A stretch of 64,000 nucleotides of DNA, taken from positions 52,882 to 116,881 of the forward strand of contig NZ_JAOZEV010000015.1 in assembly GCF_025847275.1 (NCBI RefSeq), given 5' to 3'. This DNA comes from Flavobacterium frigoritolerans (GTDB lineage Bacteria; Bacteroidota; Bacteroidia; Flavobacteriales; Flavobacteriaceae). Every line of letters starts with the position of its first letter. Position 1 is the stretch's first letter. Below the pieces are notes generated by a model that saw only the letters and a list, made by a program, of their open reading frames with translations, did not search any database and was not told where the DNA came from. This document shows positions 9,244 to 17,604 of this stretch, one piece after another. The position numbers were made by a program, and so were the translations under genes.

Positions 9244-9855
9244 CTAAAAAAGGCTTGATGATAAGAGTACTAAAAGAGAAATATTACCTTTCCATTCTTT
9301 ACGAAGATTCAATAAAGCGCGATGCAATAAATTGTTTGCCGATTGATAATTAACATTAAGCATGTCTGCAATTTGTTCTACATTAAGTCCTTCGTTGTAT
9401 CTTAGGTATAATGCCTCTTTTTGTCTTGCTGGCAAACTATTCAATAATTTATTAAGATGTGAAACTTTACCAAAAGTCTCTTCATCAACAATAAGTTGAT
9501 GTTCTATAGAAAAATCAAACAAAAATTCAATCGAATCTATAGTAGTCGTTTTTCGAAAAATATGATCACGCTCATGAAGTCGAGCAATTCTCTTACGTAC
9601 ACTGGATAACATATATGCTTTTACAACAACTGAATCATCTAATGTTTCTCTATATACCCAAATATCAGTAAATACATCCTGTACACAATCCTGCACTTTT
9701 TCAGTAAAAGAAGAAAGCGAATTTCCATAACGAACCAAATGCGCATAATGCTTTTCAAAAAGTAATGAAAAAGCCTTTTCATCACCAGCCTTCAGATTAT
9801 TCCAGAGTATAGAATCATCAAGGATATCTACCTTCGTTATTGTTTGGCTTTTCAT
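9244..9855 (-). CDS. ECF RNA polymerase sigma-70 factor
   Basis: The 203-residue protein has sigma region 2 (about residues 25-85, AFSLLFEKHYAHLVRYG, then VQDCVQDVFTDIW) and region 4 (about 130-185, LPARQKEALYLRYNEGLNVEQIADML). It is the first gene of the operon and pairs with the FecR-like gene 90 bases downstream. By analogy with Bacteroidota ECF/FecR/SusC systems it should drive the susC-susD genes when substrate is bound. A -7-like box at 9889-9896 gives a short leader of about 30 bases. Confidence 0.95.
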   Translation of the reverse strand: MKSQTITKVDILDDSILWNNLKAGDEKAFSLLFEKHYAHLVRYGNSLSSFTEKVQDCVQDVFTDIWVYRETLDDSVVVKAYMLSSVRKRIARLHERDHIFRKTTTIDSIEFLFDFSIEHQLIVDEETFGKVSHLNKLLNSLPARQKEALYLRYNEGLNVEQIADMLNVNYQSANNLLHRALLNLRKEWKGNISLLVLLSSSLF

Positions 9856-9888
9856 AATTTGGTTTTGGTTAATTGGTAATTTTCAATG

Positions 9889-9896
9889 CAAACATA
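9889..9896 (-). promoter_or_regulatory. Candidate -7 box for the ECF sigma gene
   Basis: TATGTTTG on the minus strand fits TAnnTTTG and lies 33 bases before the start codon. No TTTG is found at the usual -33 distance, so the call rests on one element. Confidence 0.4.
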
Positions 9897-10611
9897 CTGA
9901 CGTACAAGACAGTCTGAATTATCATTAAATTTTTTTGGTTTAAGAATTTCAATGCTAACAAATAAAAACCTACATTTTATTTTTTTGATGAATTGATGTT
10001 CTACTGTATTTTTAGATTTATAAGTAGCAATCAATTTAACAAATGATTTTATTTTTATTAACATTTCAATGAATTTCAATCGTGATTGTATTGTGACAAT
10101 TCGAATAAATACGCTTATTTACAAAACTTTACAACCCTTACTATCAGGAAACAGTTTAGTAATAGGTTTCTATTTATTAAACAAAACATCTAAAAAAGTA
10201 AAAGTTAAATTTAACCTTATATTTAATGTTTTATTAACAAACATAAACAATTATGAATAGAAAAATAATTTATAATCACAAATTTTTAAAGAAATATAAC
10301 AATCAAAATGAAATTGCATTTTTTTATAGAAATTGACTTTTTTTAAGCATGTAAACTAAAAATTCGATAACTTTAGGTTTACTTATTTTTTCAAATAAAA
10401 AAACAAAAACATATAGACGATACCGTTTATCAACAAAGCAACAAACTATCTAACATTACATTTTTTGTACTTAAAACTCATTAAAAAACACAACATTCTT
10501 ACAAACAACTAACTTGTATTACATTAAACAAGAAAAATAGGCTACTTTTATATAAAAATTTTCCTATAATATGTAACTTTATTATTTTCTAACAACTTTA
10601 AAATTTTAATT
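9897..10611. other. Long AT-rich intergenic region between divergent genes
   Basis: About 700 bases separate the sigma gene from the cupin gene. Short open frames on both strands have low-complexity products and no start or promoter signals, so I do not count them as genes. A weak -7-like TAACTTTA lies at 10574-10581 ahead of the cupin gene. Confidence 0.5.
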
Positions 10612-11481
10612 ATGGCGTTTGAATATATAGAAATTGAAAGAGTAGAAAAACTTACCAAAAAAGAATTTATAGAAAACTATTATAAACCTCAAAAGCCAGT
10701 AGTTATAACTAATCAAATCGAAGATTGGCCTGCCTTTACAAAATGGAATTTTGACTTTTTAAGAGAAGTTGCAGGTGATAAAACGGTTCCTTTATACGAT
10801 AATCGCAAAACGGATCATACCAAAAAAGTTAATGAGCCCGATTTTACAATGACTATGTCTGAATATGTCGACATACTCGAAAAAGGACCTACTCATTTAC
10901 GCATATTTCTATATAATTTAATGAAAGATGTGCCATCAATGAAAAACGACATGCGATGGCCTAAACTGGGGCTTCGATTAATAAAAAGTTTACCATTGGT
11001 ATTTTTTGGAGGTCAAAATGCCAAAGTTTTTATGCATTATGATATTGATTTCCCTAATATATTCCATATCCATTTTCAAGGAAAAAAACAATGTGTATTA
11101 GTAGATCCTAAAGAAACAAAATATATGTATCGCCTTCCCTACTCTTGGATTTGTAATGAAGACATCGATTTTGATAATCCCGATTACGAAAAGTTTCCTG
11201 CTCTTAAATTCGTAAATCCATATATTGCCAATTTACAGCATGGTGAAATGCTTTATATGCCCGAAGGCTGGTGGCATTATATGAAATATACTACTCCAGG
11301 ATTCTCACTAAGCCTGCGTTCCTTGTCTGGCAGACCAACTAATATAATCAAAGCGCTACTTAATGTAGCAGTCATACGCTATTATGATAACTGGATGCGA
11401 AAACGTAAAGGACAAGCTTGGCTAGATTATAAAGACGAAGAATCTATTCGTAGAACAAATGCTTTATTGAAAGAGCAATAA
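10612..11481 (+). CDS. Cupin-like (JmjC/Cupin_8) Fe(II)/2-oxoglutarate-dependent oxygenase
   Basis: The 289-residue protein matches the Cupin_8 / factor-inhibiting-HIF-like family. The iron-binding triad is visible: H142-Y-D144 (VFMHYDIDFPNIFH) and H222 (YMPEGWWHYM), with K158/K159 after it in FQGKKQ as a possible cosubstrate ligand. The N-terminal KPVVITNQIEDWPAFTKW is also typical. Family members hydroxylate proteins or small molecules; the substrate here is unknown. It stands alone, facing away from the SusCD operon and converging with the next gene 7 bases away. Confidence 0.85.
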   Translation: MAFEYIEIERVEKLTKKEFIENYYKPQKPVVITNQIEDWPAFTKWNFDFLREVAGDKTVPLYDNRKTDHTKKVNEPDFTMTMSEYVDILEKGPTHLRIFLYNLMKDVPSMKNDMRWPKLGLRLIKSLPLVFFGGQNAKVFMHYDIDFPNIFHIHFQGKKQCVLVDPKETKYMYRLPYSWICNEDIDFDNPDYEKFPALKFVNPYIANLQHGEMLYMPEGWWHYMKYTTPGFSLSLRSLSGRPTNIIKALLNVAVIRYYDNWMRKRKGQAWLDYKDEESIRRTNALLKEQ

Positions 11482-11488
11482 TTGTCTT

Positions 11489-11959
11489 TTAAATATTTTT
11501 CCTTTTATTTCTTTTTTTGCCTTTAATGGTATGTTGTGTATGGGCTTCATCAATAGAGTGCGATGATTTTATGCTTTCTTCTTTTTTAGCCAGTTCACTT
11601 AACTTGTGATAGTATTTTTGTATTACCAGCATTTCTTCTTCTGTCATACTCTCAATATCTATCAAACTATTACTGGAGAATTCATGAGAAGCAACAAGTT
11701 CATTTAACTTTAATTGAATAGCAAGCGAATCCTTGTTCTGAGATTTTTGAATCAAAAAAACCATTAAAAAAGTGATTATTGTGGTTCCTGTATTAATTAC
11801 AAGTTGCCATGTTTCGGAATAATCAAAAAAAGGACCTGTAATAGCCCAAACTACCACCAGTAAAAAAGCACATAGAAAAGCAATTGAGCTACCTACAGCT
11901 TTGGATACCTGATTTGCTATTTTTTCAAAAACTTTGACTGCATTGTTATTATTTTTCAT
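11489..11959 (-). CDS. Low-affinity iron permease family membrane protein
   Basis: The 156-residue protein has two membrane helices (about residues 21-41 and 51-71). The segment LLVVVWAITGPFFDYSETWQ and the following INTGTTIITFLMVFLIQ match the family named after yeast Fet4 (PF04120). Bacterial members are short and their transport function is not proven. The C-terminal part is charged and Lys/His-rich (HTQHTIKGKKRNKRKN). It may be monocistronic; no terminator is visible in the 7 bases separating it from the convergent cupin gene. Confidence 0.75.
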   Translation of the reverse strand: MKNNNNAVKVFEKIANQVSKAVGSSIAFLCAFLLVVVWAITGPFFDYSETWQLVINTGTTIITFLMVFLIQKSQNKDSLAIQLKLNELVASHEFSSNSLIDIESMTEEEMLVIQKYYHKLSELAKKEESIKSSHSIDEAHTQHTIKGKKRNKRKNI

Positions 11960-12062
11960 CTTGATTTAAATTAGAAGGTTATATTTATAACATAAAAAAT
12001 ATCATTATACCATAGTCTGGGTATTTATAGACTATTCTTTTATCTAGTTGCCTGTAATTAAT

Positions 12063-12206
12063 TTTAACGCATAGAAACATAGGTTTTGTATTCTCAAAAA
12101 AAGGCGTTTCACTTATTTTAAATGCATATAGCTAGGCTATATGAAAGAAATGAATTTCTTTTTGTATTCTTTTTTACACCTAAAATCTATGTTTCTATGT
12201 GTTAAA
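12063..12206. repeat. Long imperfect inverted repeat in an intergenic region
   Basis: The arms 12063-12087 and 12182-12206 match in 23 of 25 positions (core CATAGAAACATAG) and enclose about 95 bases containing a second short palindrome (ATATAGCTAGGCTATAT, 12126-12142). It lies in the 428-base gap 11960-12387, which holds no gene. It resembles small non-coding palindromic elements of flavobacterial intergenic DNA. Confidence 0.6.
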
Positions 12207-12387
12207 TGAATTTTTCATAACCCGAACGTAGCGAACAGACGCAGTAATCACAATCAAGTTATTCTTTTCATTAAAAACTTTATCTAATTTAAGACTAGTA
12301 TATTAAATAATATTATACTATTTAGACTTAACTTTATAGGATTTAAACACCTGTAAACAAAACACATAACTACTAAAAACAAGTTTC

Positions 12388-12777
12388 ATGAATATTACCC
12401 TCCAAATAATATGGCTTTTTATTCTTGCCATACCGATTGCATGTATTAGCTGGACAATTACTCATGAAGAAATATTTCGGGAACCAAGAGAATGGTGTAC
12501 AAAGAATGCTATAAACGGACGTACCATCATAAAACGCAAATTCTTTTACCTATTTACGTGCGAGTATTGTTTTAGCCATTATGTAACGATTATTTTTTTA
12601 CTCATTTGTGATTACAAGTTATTGCTTCCAGACTGGAGAGGCTACATCATTTCAGGATTTGCGTTGGTTTTTGTTGCCAACATTTATATGAGCCTTCTTG
12701 GTTTATTAAGACAAGCAATTAAAAAAGAAAAAGTAGAAATTGCCGAGATTGAAAAATCTTCCGACATTAAAATTTAA
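12388..12777 (+). CDS. Small membrane protein of unknown function
   Basis: The 129-residue protein has three hydrophobic stretches (about residues 4-23, 62-78 and 88-108). A CEYCFSHY segment sits next to the second one, with a CxxC and a nearby His in the manner of DUF1360-like proteins, but the match is too weak to name. The C-terminus is charged (KKEKVEIAEIEKSSDIKI). It has no obvious partner: the next gene is convergent and shares the hairpin at 12790-12813. Confidence 0.6.
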   Translation: MNITLQIIWLFILAIPIACISWTITHEEIFREPREWCTKNAINGRTIIKRKFFYLFTCEYCFSHYVTIIFLLICDYKLLLPDWRGYIISGFALVFVANIYMSLLGLLRQAIKKEKVEIAEIEKSSDIKI

Positions 12778-12789
12778 CCATAAAAAAAA

Positions 12790-12813
12790 GGCTGCCCCAT
12801 AAATGAAGCAGCC
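12790..12813 (-). terminator. Rho-independent terminator of the DUF4142 gene
   Basis: GGCTGC / GCAGCC with a 12-base loop. On the minus strand it is followed by eight T residues; on the plus strand the 3' side is not T-rich, so it mainly serves the minus-strand gene. Confidence 0.85.
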
Positions 12814-12844
12814 AACTCAAAAATAATAAAACCAAATAATGCTT

Positions 12845-13432
12845 TTATTTTTTATTGAGTTTTTCTTTTAGCCTTTTTGCATGTTCAAGATGCCCTGTTA
12901 ATGCAGCTACTCTATCTGTAGCCCAAACTTTAATTTCTTCGTTGGTAGCATCTTTAGCAATTTTGGTCATTTTATCAACTGCTTTTTCATGTCCATCTAC
13001 CATCATATCTGCAAACTTTTTATCGAAATCAACTCCAGATTTTTCGTTAAGTTTATTATACTCTTCTTTCCCCATATCTGTAATAGATGTAGGTAACGTA
13101 ATGTTATTCTTATCGGCAATAGCTTTTAACTGGGTCGATGATTTGGTATGATCATCGACAAGCATTTTACCAAAATCTTTTACGTCTTTATTAGTACTTT
13201 TTTGTTGCGCTAGTTTACCAATTTCAATTTCTGCAATATCAATTTCTGCAACATCTACTAAATATTTAGAATCATCTTCTTTTGAATCTAGCGAGTCAAA
13301 CTTTACATCATTTTGATCTTCTGCAACTTCTTTTGGGTCTTCCATTTTTGGTTCTTTTTTACAAGAACTCAAACTACATAAAATTAATCCTGCTCCTAAA
13401 ACGGCCTTACTTAAAATGAATACACTTTTCAT
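12845..13432 (-). CDS. DUF4142 domain lipoprotein
   Basis: The 195-residue product has a lipoprotein signal (LILCSLSSC, Cys24), an acidic linker and a helical DUF4142 domain: VAEIDIAEIEIGKLAQQKST, KDFGKMLVDDHTKSSTQL and DGHEKAVDKMTKIAK are the family's usual segments. These ferritin-like four-helix proteins are widespread in envelope or stress contexts, but their chemistry is not established. It is monocistronic, with a -7 box at 13459-13466 and a terminator at 12790-12813. Confidence 0.9.
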   Translation of the reverse strand: MKSVFILSKAVLGAGLILCSLSSCKKEPKMEDPKEVAEDQNDVKFDSLDSKEDDSKYLVDVAEIDIAEIEIGKLAQQKSTNKDVKDFGKMLVDDHTKSSTQLKAIADKNNITLPTSITDMGKEEYNKLNEKSGVDFDKKFADMMVDGHEKAVDKMTKIAKDATNEEIKVWATDRVAALTGHLEHAKRLKEKLNKK

Positions 13433-13458
13433 AATCTTTTGTTTTAAATGTTATATTC

Positions 13459-13466
13459 CAAATCTA
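13459..13466 (-). promoter_or_regulatory. Candidate -7 box for the DUF4142 gene
   Basis: TAGATTTG on the minus strand fits TAnnTTTG, 26 bases before the start codon. A TTTC rather than TTTG occurs upstream at a short distance. Confidence 0.45.
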
Positions 13467-13589
13467 TTCACTTTATAAAGAAATATTTTATACATACTCC
13501 TCTTAATCTTATATTATTCAGATGTAGGTTAATAAAGTTGCTTAGGTTTGAGGTACTTAGGTTCTGAGTTTGACAAAGAGTTGTTGACT

Positions 13590-13762
13590 TAAATTACGTT
13601 GCGCATATGGGTACACGGATGATGCGGATTCGCTAAAGCGAAAACATTGCAAACATTTCCTTAATTTAATGACATTGGCCTACTGGATTGTCAAAAAACC
13701 GTTTTAATCCGCGTCTTTACTTTAGTAAATCCTTCTCATTCACGTTCCTTCCGCTTTGTACT
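13590..13762. repeat. Degenerate palindromic intergenic repeat
   Basis: The gap 13433-13771 contains a stretch with locally higher GC: ACGGATGATGCGGATTCG and GCTAAAGCGAAAAC on the left, and AATCCGCGTCTTTACTTTAG and TAAATCC on the right, which are roughly reverse complements. It has no open frame. It looks like a decayed copy of the non-coding GCGGATT-type repeats seen in Flavobacterium genomes. Confidence 0.45.
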
Positions 13763-13771
13763 GATTAAAAA

Positions 13772-14398
13772 TCATAACTTCCTGTCTACTATCCTGAAAG
13801 TAAGATTAATTCTTGGCAAAATATCTTTTGTAGTTTTAGGAACCTGATGCTGCCAAAAACTTTGTGTTGTTCCGCCCATTAATAAATATGAACCATGATG
13901 CAATGGGATTTCTAATTGTGGGATTTCTTTTTTAAACTTATGTCTTAACTTAAACATTCGAGTCTCACCAAAACTTACTGAAGCAATAATAGCATCTTTC
14001 CCAAAATCCTGCTCACGGTCACTATGCCAACTCACTCCATCTTTCCCGCTTCGATATAGATTTAGTAAAACACTATTGAACTTTACTTGTGTCTCTATCT
14101 CTACTCGCTCTTTAATTTGTAGTAATTCGGGAGTCCAATCTGGGCAATCAAGAGCAACACCAATATTAGTTTTATCTTCATGCCAAGAAATCATTCTAGG
14201 CACTTTAAGTGATTTATTATAAATTTCCATTTCATATTCACGCCATGCTGTTGTGTTTAGTAACACATTATAATAATGATCTGATTCTTCTTTAGTAAAA
14301 AGAGTATCGCACAATATCAATTCTGTATCAGGCAGATCAAAAACCTTTTTTCCTCTATTACCACTTGTAAAAATTTCGGTATCATTAAAAAGTAACAT
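13772..14398 (-). CDS. alkB: AlkB-like alpha-ketoglutarate-dependent DNA repair dioxygenase
   Basis: The 208-residue protein carries the complete AlkB active site: H125-S-D127 (GVSWHSDRE) and H184 (FWQHQVP) as iron ligands, and R196 and R202 (PRINLTFR) for 2-oxoglutarate. NLYRSGKDGVSWHSD is the family's hallmark segment. The enzyme removes alkyl lesions such as 1-methyladenine and 3-methylcytosine by oxidative demethylation. It is divergent from a LexA-like repressor gene over a 117-base region with a dyad, which suggests damage-inducible control. Confidence 0.93.
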   Translation of the reverse strand: MLLFNDTEIFTSGNRGKKVFDLPDTELILCDTLFTKEESDHYYNVLLNTTAWREYEMEIYNKSLKVPRMISWHEDKTNIGVALDCPDWTPELLQIKERVEIETQVKFNSVLLNLYRSGKDGVSWHSDREQDFGKDAIIASVSFGETRMFKLRHKFKKEIPQLEIPLHHGSYLLMGGTTQSFWQHQVPKTTKDILPRINLTFRIVDRKL

Positions 14399-14452
14399 GT
14401 TAATTGAATTAAGTGAAATGAATTAAAAACTTGTGTTTATTTTTATTTAAAA

Positions 14453-14460
14453 CAAAATTA
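14453..14460 (-). promoter_or_regulatory. Candidate -7 box for alkB
   Basis: TAATTTTG on the minus strand fits TAnnTTTG. It would start alkB mRNA about 50 bases before its ATG, just beside the dyad at 14471-14496. Confidence 0.45.
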
Positions 14461-14470
14461 GTATATATCG

Positions 14471-14496
14471 TCACAAATTTCATATATTTAATGTGA
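14471..14496. promoter_or_regulatory. Candidate operator in the alkB / S24 repressor divergent region
   Basis: TCACA (14471-14475) and TGTGA (14492-14496) form a dyad with a 16-base spacer, flanked by roughly matching AT bases. It covers a -7-like TATATTTA (14483-14490) for the repressor gene and lies beside the alkB -7 box, so one dimer could control both. Confidence 0.4.
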
Positions 14497-14515
14497 TAAA
14501 TTATCCCATTAACAT

Positions 14516-15277
14516 ATGTCGCTATTTTCTGAAAATATTAAGCACCTTAGAGCCCGAAAGGAAATTTCACAACGTGAAGTAGCCGAAGGCTTAAACATTT
14601 CTCGTGATCGCTATGCCAAATATGAAGATGGAAAAAATTCACCTCCACCAGAAATATTAGTTGCCATATCCAGGTTTTTTCATATTAGTATTGACATACT
14701 GCTATCAGTAGAAATGAAAAAAATTCCTATGGGTGAATTATTGAAATTGGGAGATAACCGAATATTATTACCAATTACAGTAGATAAAAACGGAGATAAT
14801 TTAATCGAAATTATTCCGCATAAAGCAAAAGCAGGATATCTTACTGGTTATGCCGATCCTGAGTTTATCGAAAACTTACAACATATCTCACTCCCATTCT
14901 TAGGTCACGGAAAACACAGAGCTTTTCCTGTTGAAGGAGATTCTATGCCTCCTCATGAAAGCGGTTCATTTATAGTTGGAAGGTATATAGAAAATTTAGG
15001 CGAAGTTCTAGACGGCAAAACGTACATACTTATTACAAAAACTGATGGTATAGTATATAAACGACTTAATAAAAACGGAAAGAATGATTTGATGGCCCAT
15101 TCAGACAATACATTTTACCCTCCTTATCTTGTAAAAGCTTCAAATATTCTTGAAATTTGGGAATATGTATGTAATATCGGTAGAAATGATAAAGAGCAAA
15201 AAACATCTGAAATAGATACTATTAAGACCATGTTTTTAGAATTAAAAAATGAAATCAAAGCGCTAAAAAATAGATGA
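14516..15277 (+). CDS. XRE-family repressor with LexA-like S24 peptidase domain
   Basis: The 253-residue protein has an N-terminal helix-turn-helix (about residues 6-62, REVAEGLNISRDRYAKYEDG) and a C-terminal S24 domain. The self-cleavage elements are all visible: Ala106-Gly107 (KAKAGY) as the cut site, Ser143 (VEGDSMPPHESG) and Lys182 (GIVYKRL) as the catalytic pair, spaced as in LexA. It probably acts as a damage-responsive repressor that inactivates itself. It faces alkB across a short divergent region, which supports control of DNA repair. Confidence 0.88.
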   Translation: MSLFSENIKHLRARKEISQREVAEGLNISRDRYAKYEDGKNSPPPEILVAISRFFHISIDILLSVEMKKIPMGELLKLGDNRILLPITVDKNGDNLIEIIPHKAKAGYLTGYADPEFIENLQHISLPFLGHGKHRAFPVEGDSMPPHESGSFIVGRYIENLGEVLDGKTYILITKTDGIVYKRLNKNGKNDLMAHSDNTFYPPYLVKASNILEIWEYVCNIGRNDKEQKTSEIDTIKTMFLELKNEIKALKNR

Positions 15278-15316
15278 TTTTTTAGAAAATATAAATCACC
15301 TAAATCCCATATTATC

Positions 15317-15730
15317 CTACCCTATTTCTCCCTTTAAAGTTGGGTATAACACATCTACAAACTCCTTAATAGCAATAGGTTTACTTAAAAAATCTGTTAC
15401 ATAACGATTCCTTTTAATTCGTTTTATTTCTTCTCTTACTAATGAAGACGAAAGAACGAATATTTGAGTTTCATGCCTTAAATCATCTGAAAGTTTATCA
15501 TATTCTATAAGAAATTCAAAACCAGTCATTATTGGCATTTGAATATCAAGAAGAATAACTAGAGATTGAGTATACCTTTTACGATTATCTACAATCCATT
15601 CGATTCCCTCTTTACCATTATTAACAGCATTTACATGTGTTACCTCAAGTACCTTTTTAAGCAGTTGTTTTATAACTAGCTTATCGATATCGCTATCTTC
15701 TATCAGCAAAAAAACATATTTAGATTCCAT
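15317..15730 (-). CDS. Single-domain (CheY-like) response regulator
   Basis: The 137-residue receiver has the acidic pocket E11-D12, the phosphoacceptor D62 (VILLDIQMPIMTGFEF), the conserved Ser/Thr position in FVLSSS and the lysine in FLSKPI. There is no output domain, so it must signal through a partner protein. It is encoded 77 bases downstream of a membrane histidine kinase on the same strand, the likely cognate kinase. Single receivers of this kind are common next to sensor kinases in Flavobacteria. Confidence 0.92.
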   Translation of the reverse strand: MESKYVFLLIEDSDIDKLVIKQLLKKVLEVTHVNAVNNGKEGIEWIVDNRKRYTQSLVILLDIQMPIMTGFEFLIEYDKLSDDLRHETQIFVLSSSLVREEIKRIKRNRYVTDFLSKPIAIKEFVDVLYPTLKGEIG

Positions 15731-15807
15731 GGTGTCGATACTATTTTTGGGGAATATGGTATTAACATTCTATTTTTATCTCTTAAATATTTAAATCAGA
15801 TGCTTTA

Positions 15808-17223
15808 TTATAATCTAGGTATTGTTACTACAAACTTACTTCCAATAGTAAATTCAGATTCTATTTCAATGTTTCCATTAAGGCTTTTTACTGCTTCTTT
15901 CAGTATATAAAGACCTAACCCCGAACCTTTATTACTATCAATAACATAGAACATTTCGAATATATGTTCCTTAAATTCTGGCTTAATCCCAATTCCGTTA
16001 TCTATTACTTCTATTTTATAAAAATTTCCTTCGATATAAGTCTTAATTAAAATACGCATTTCTGGCTTACTTTCATCTGCATATTTTATAGCATTAGAGA
16101 GTAAATTATTTATGATAATTTTTAATCTAAGACCATCACTTTTAATTACATCAACCAAAATTTCAATATCTACAATAATACGATCTGCATTTTTTATGTG
16201 TGTATGCTGTATTATCGCTCCTTCAAACAAGCTTATTAAACTTATGGATTCTAAAACAACTCCTTTTCTTTTATTTTTAGAATAATCTATAATATCACTT
16301 ATAAATTGATCTTGCTTAATTAAGCTTAGTTTCATCAAATTTAGGTACTCTCTTATTTGCTCTAAGTCATCCTCCATTTGTGTAATTTCTATCAACCCTT
16401 TGAGAGAAGTAATTGGAGACCTTAAATCATGTGAAGCGCTATAAACAAATCTATCTAATTCTTTATTTGCAAGAATTAAATTTTCATTTTTAACTTCAAC
16501 TTCTTTTTTTGATATTATAATCTTTTTTACCATTATCGAAAAATAGATGCAAACGCTACTAACAATTATTAGAATAAAAATAATATTCGTAAATATCAAT
16601 TGATCTTTAATTGCGCGTGTTCCTTCTCCTAGCGTATCCGAAAATTTGCGTTCATTTATTGTTAATTTATCACTTATTACACTAATTAAATTAAGAATAT
16701 TTTGTTGATCGGCCTCATTTAAACTACCTGTTTTTATTTTTTCATCAATAGTTTTCCCAATCTCAGCTAATTGATTAACTAAGTTATCTGCCTGTTCCCA
16801 CTCATTAATGGCTTTTGCTAAAAAAGAAACGGATTTAAAGTTCCTAAACAGCCAAATCATATCGTCTAAATCCTTTTCATGATTTCGACCGTCTCTTAAT
16901 CCTTTTTTAATAATATTGATATCTCCATTACTTAAAAGCAAAATTCTGGCAATCCCATCACCTTGAGGAACTTTTAATTCTTCCAGATATAATTTCCACT
17001 GCTCTTCATCTTCTGTATACAAATATGTTATAAGATGTCTTACTGCATCTTTCTGCCCTTTTGAATAGTGTGACTCTCCATTAACATACGCTCTGTTTGC
17101 AGATAAAATCTTAATTGTAAAAAAATTAATAAAAATTAATAATGTACATGATAAAAATACTATTAGTAAAAGAATGTAAACATTTGGGAGCTTTAGGTTT
17201 TCTATAATTTTGGTTTTCGGCAT
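15808..17223 (-). CDS. Membrane sensor histidine kinase
   Basis: The 471-residue kinase has two membrane helices (about residues 15-40 and 211-231) enclosing a helical extracytoplasmic domain. The HisKA domain has phosphoacceptor H265 (YSASHDLRSPITSLKG), and the HATPase domain has the N box (NNLLSNAIKYAD), G1 (DNGIGIKPEF) and G2 (GSGLGLYIL). The ligand is unknown; the helical sensor resembles four-helix CHASE3-like modules. It is followed by a single-domain response regulator. Confidence 0.93.
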   Translation of the reverse strand: MPKTKIIENLKLPNVYILLLIVFLSCTLLIFINFFTIKILSANRAYVNGESHYSKGQKDAVRHLITYLYTEDEEQWKLYLEELKVPQGDGIARILLLSNGDINIIKKGLRDGRNHEKDLDDMIWLFRNFKSVSFLAKAINEWEQADNLVNQLAEIGKTIDEKIKTGSLNEADQQNILNLISVISDKLTINERKFSDTLGEGTRAIKDQLIFTNIIFILIIVSSVCIYFSIMVKKIIISKKEVEVKNENLILANKELDRFVYSASHDLRSPITSLKGLIEITQMEDDLEQIREYLNLMKLSLIKQDQFISDIIDYSKNKRKGVVLESISLISLFEGAIIQHTHIKNADRIIVDIEILVDVIKSDGLRLKIIINNLLSNAIKYADESKPEMRILIKTYIEGNFYKIEVIDNGIGIKPEFKEHIFEMFYVIDSNKGSGLGLYILKEAVKSLNGNIEIESEFTIGSKFVVTIPRL

Positions 17224-17604
17224 ATTGTAAATAATGATTATGGGGCGTATTTATACCAAGTCAATTAAAATTGATTTAAATTTAAGCATTTATTAGATAA
17301 TTCTAACAAAAAAAATAAAAGCACACACATTATTTTAACAAGTTTAACTTTATTTATAATATTAATTTAATCTCTGGGGCAAAAAAATTACACACTGTAA
17401 ATCAGCACATCAAGTAAAATTCACTTCAAAAATTAACATTTTATTGTTATTCTACTTAACCTATAGATTTTAATATAACCAAAATCTGAGTTACATTTGC
17501 ACCATAATTTAGAGGGCAAAAATAAAAAGGTCCATTTAGTTACCCTTAATTCTATAAGAATTAGACATTTCCTTTATTTTATTAATGCATACAAATAGTT
17601 AGAT
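17224..17604. other. Divergent intergenic region between the kinase and metNIQ
   Basis: This 381-base gap has no gene. A good -7 box for metN, TACATTTG, lies at 17492-17499 with TTTT at the -33 distance. The resulting leader is about 100 bases and contains a small hairpin (AATTCT-ATA-AGAATT, 17548-17562) without a T tract. I could not match the leader to a SAM riboswitch class. Confidence 0.5.
17492..17499 (+). promoter_or_regulatory. -7 promoter box for metNIQ
   Basis: TACATTTG matches TAnnTTTG exactly, 105 bases before the metN start codon, with a TTTT at 17468-17471 in place of the -33 TTTG. Confidence 0.55.

Noticed and set aside
10069..10260. 63-codon open frame on the plus strand, and an overlapping 75-codon frame on the minus strand (9852-10079)
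   Set aside because: Low-complexity products, no promoter box at the right place, and no relation to neighbouring genes; they look like chance frames in AT-rich DNA.
12126..12142. ATATAGCTAGGCTATAT palindrome as a regulator site
   Set aside because: It lies inside a larger repeat element and not next to a promoter, so it is better explained as part of that element.
17500..17604. Possible SAM riboswitch in the metNIQ leader
   Set aside because: The 100-base leader has only a small AATTCT/AGAATT hairpin and no conserved SAM-I or SAM-II elements that I can recognise. A covariance search would be needed to revive it.
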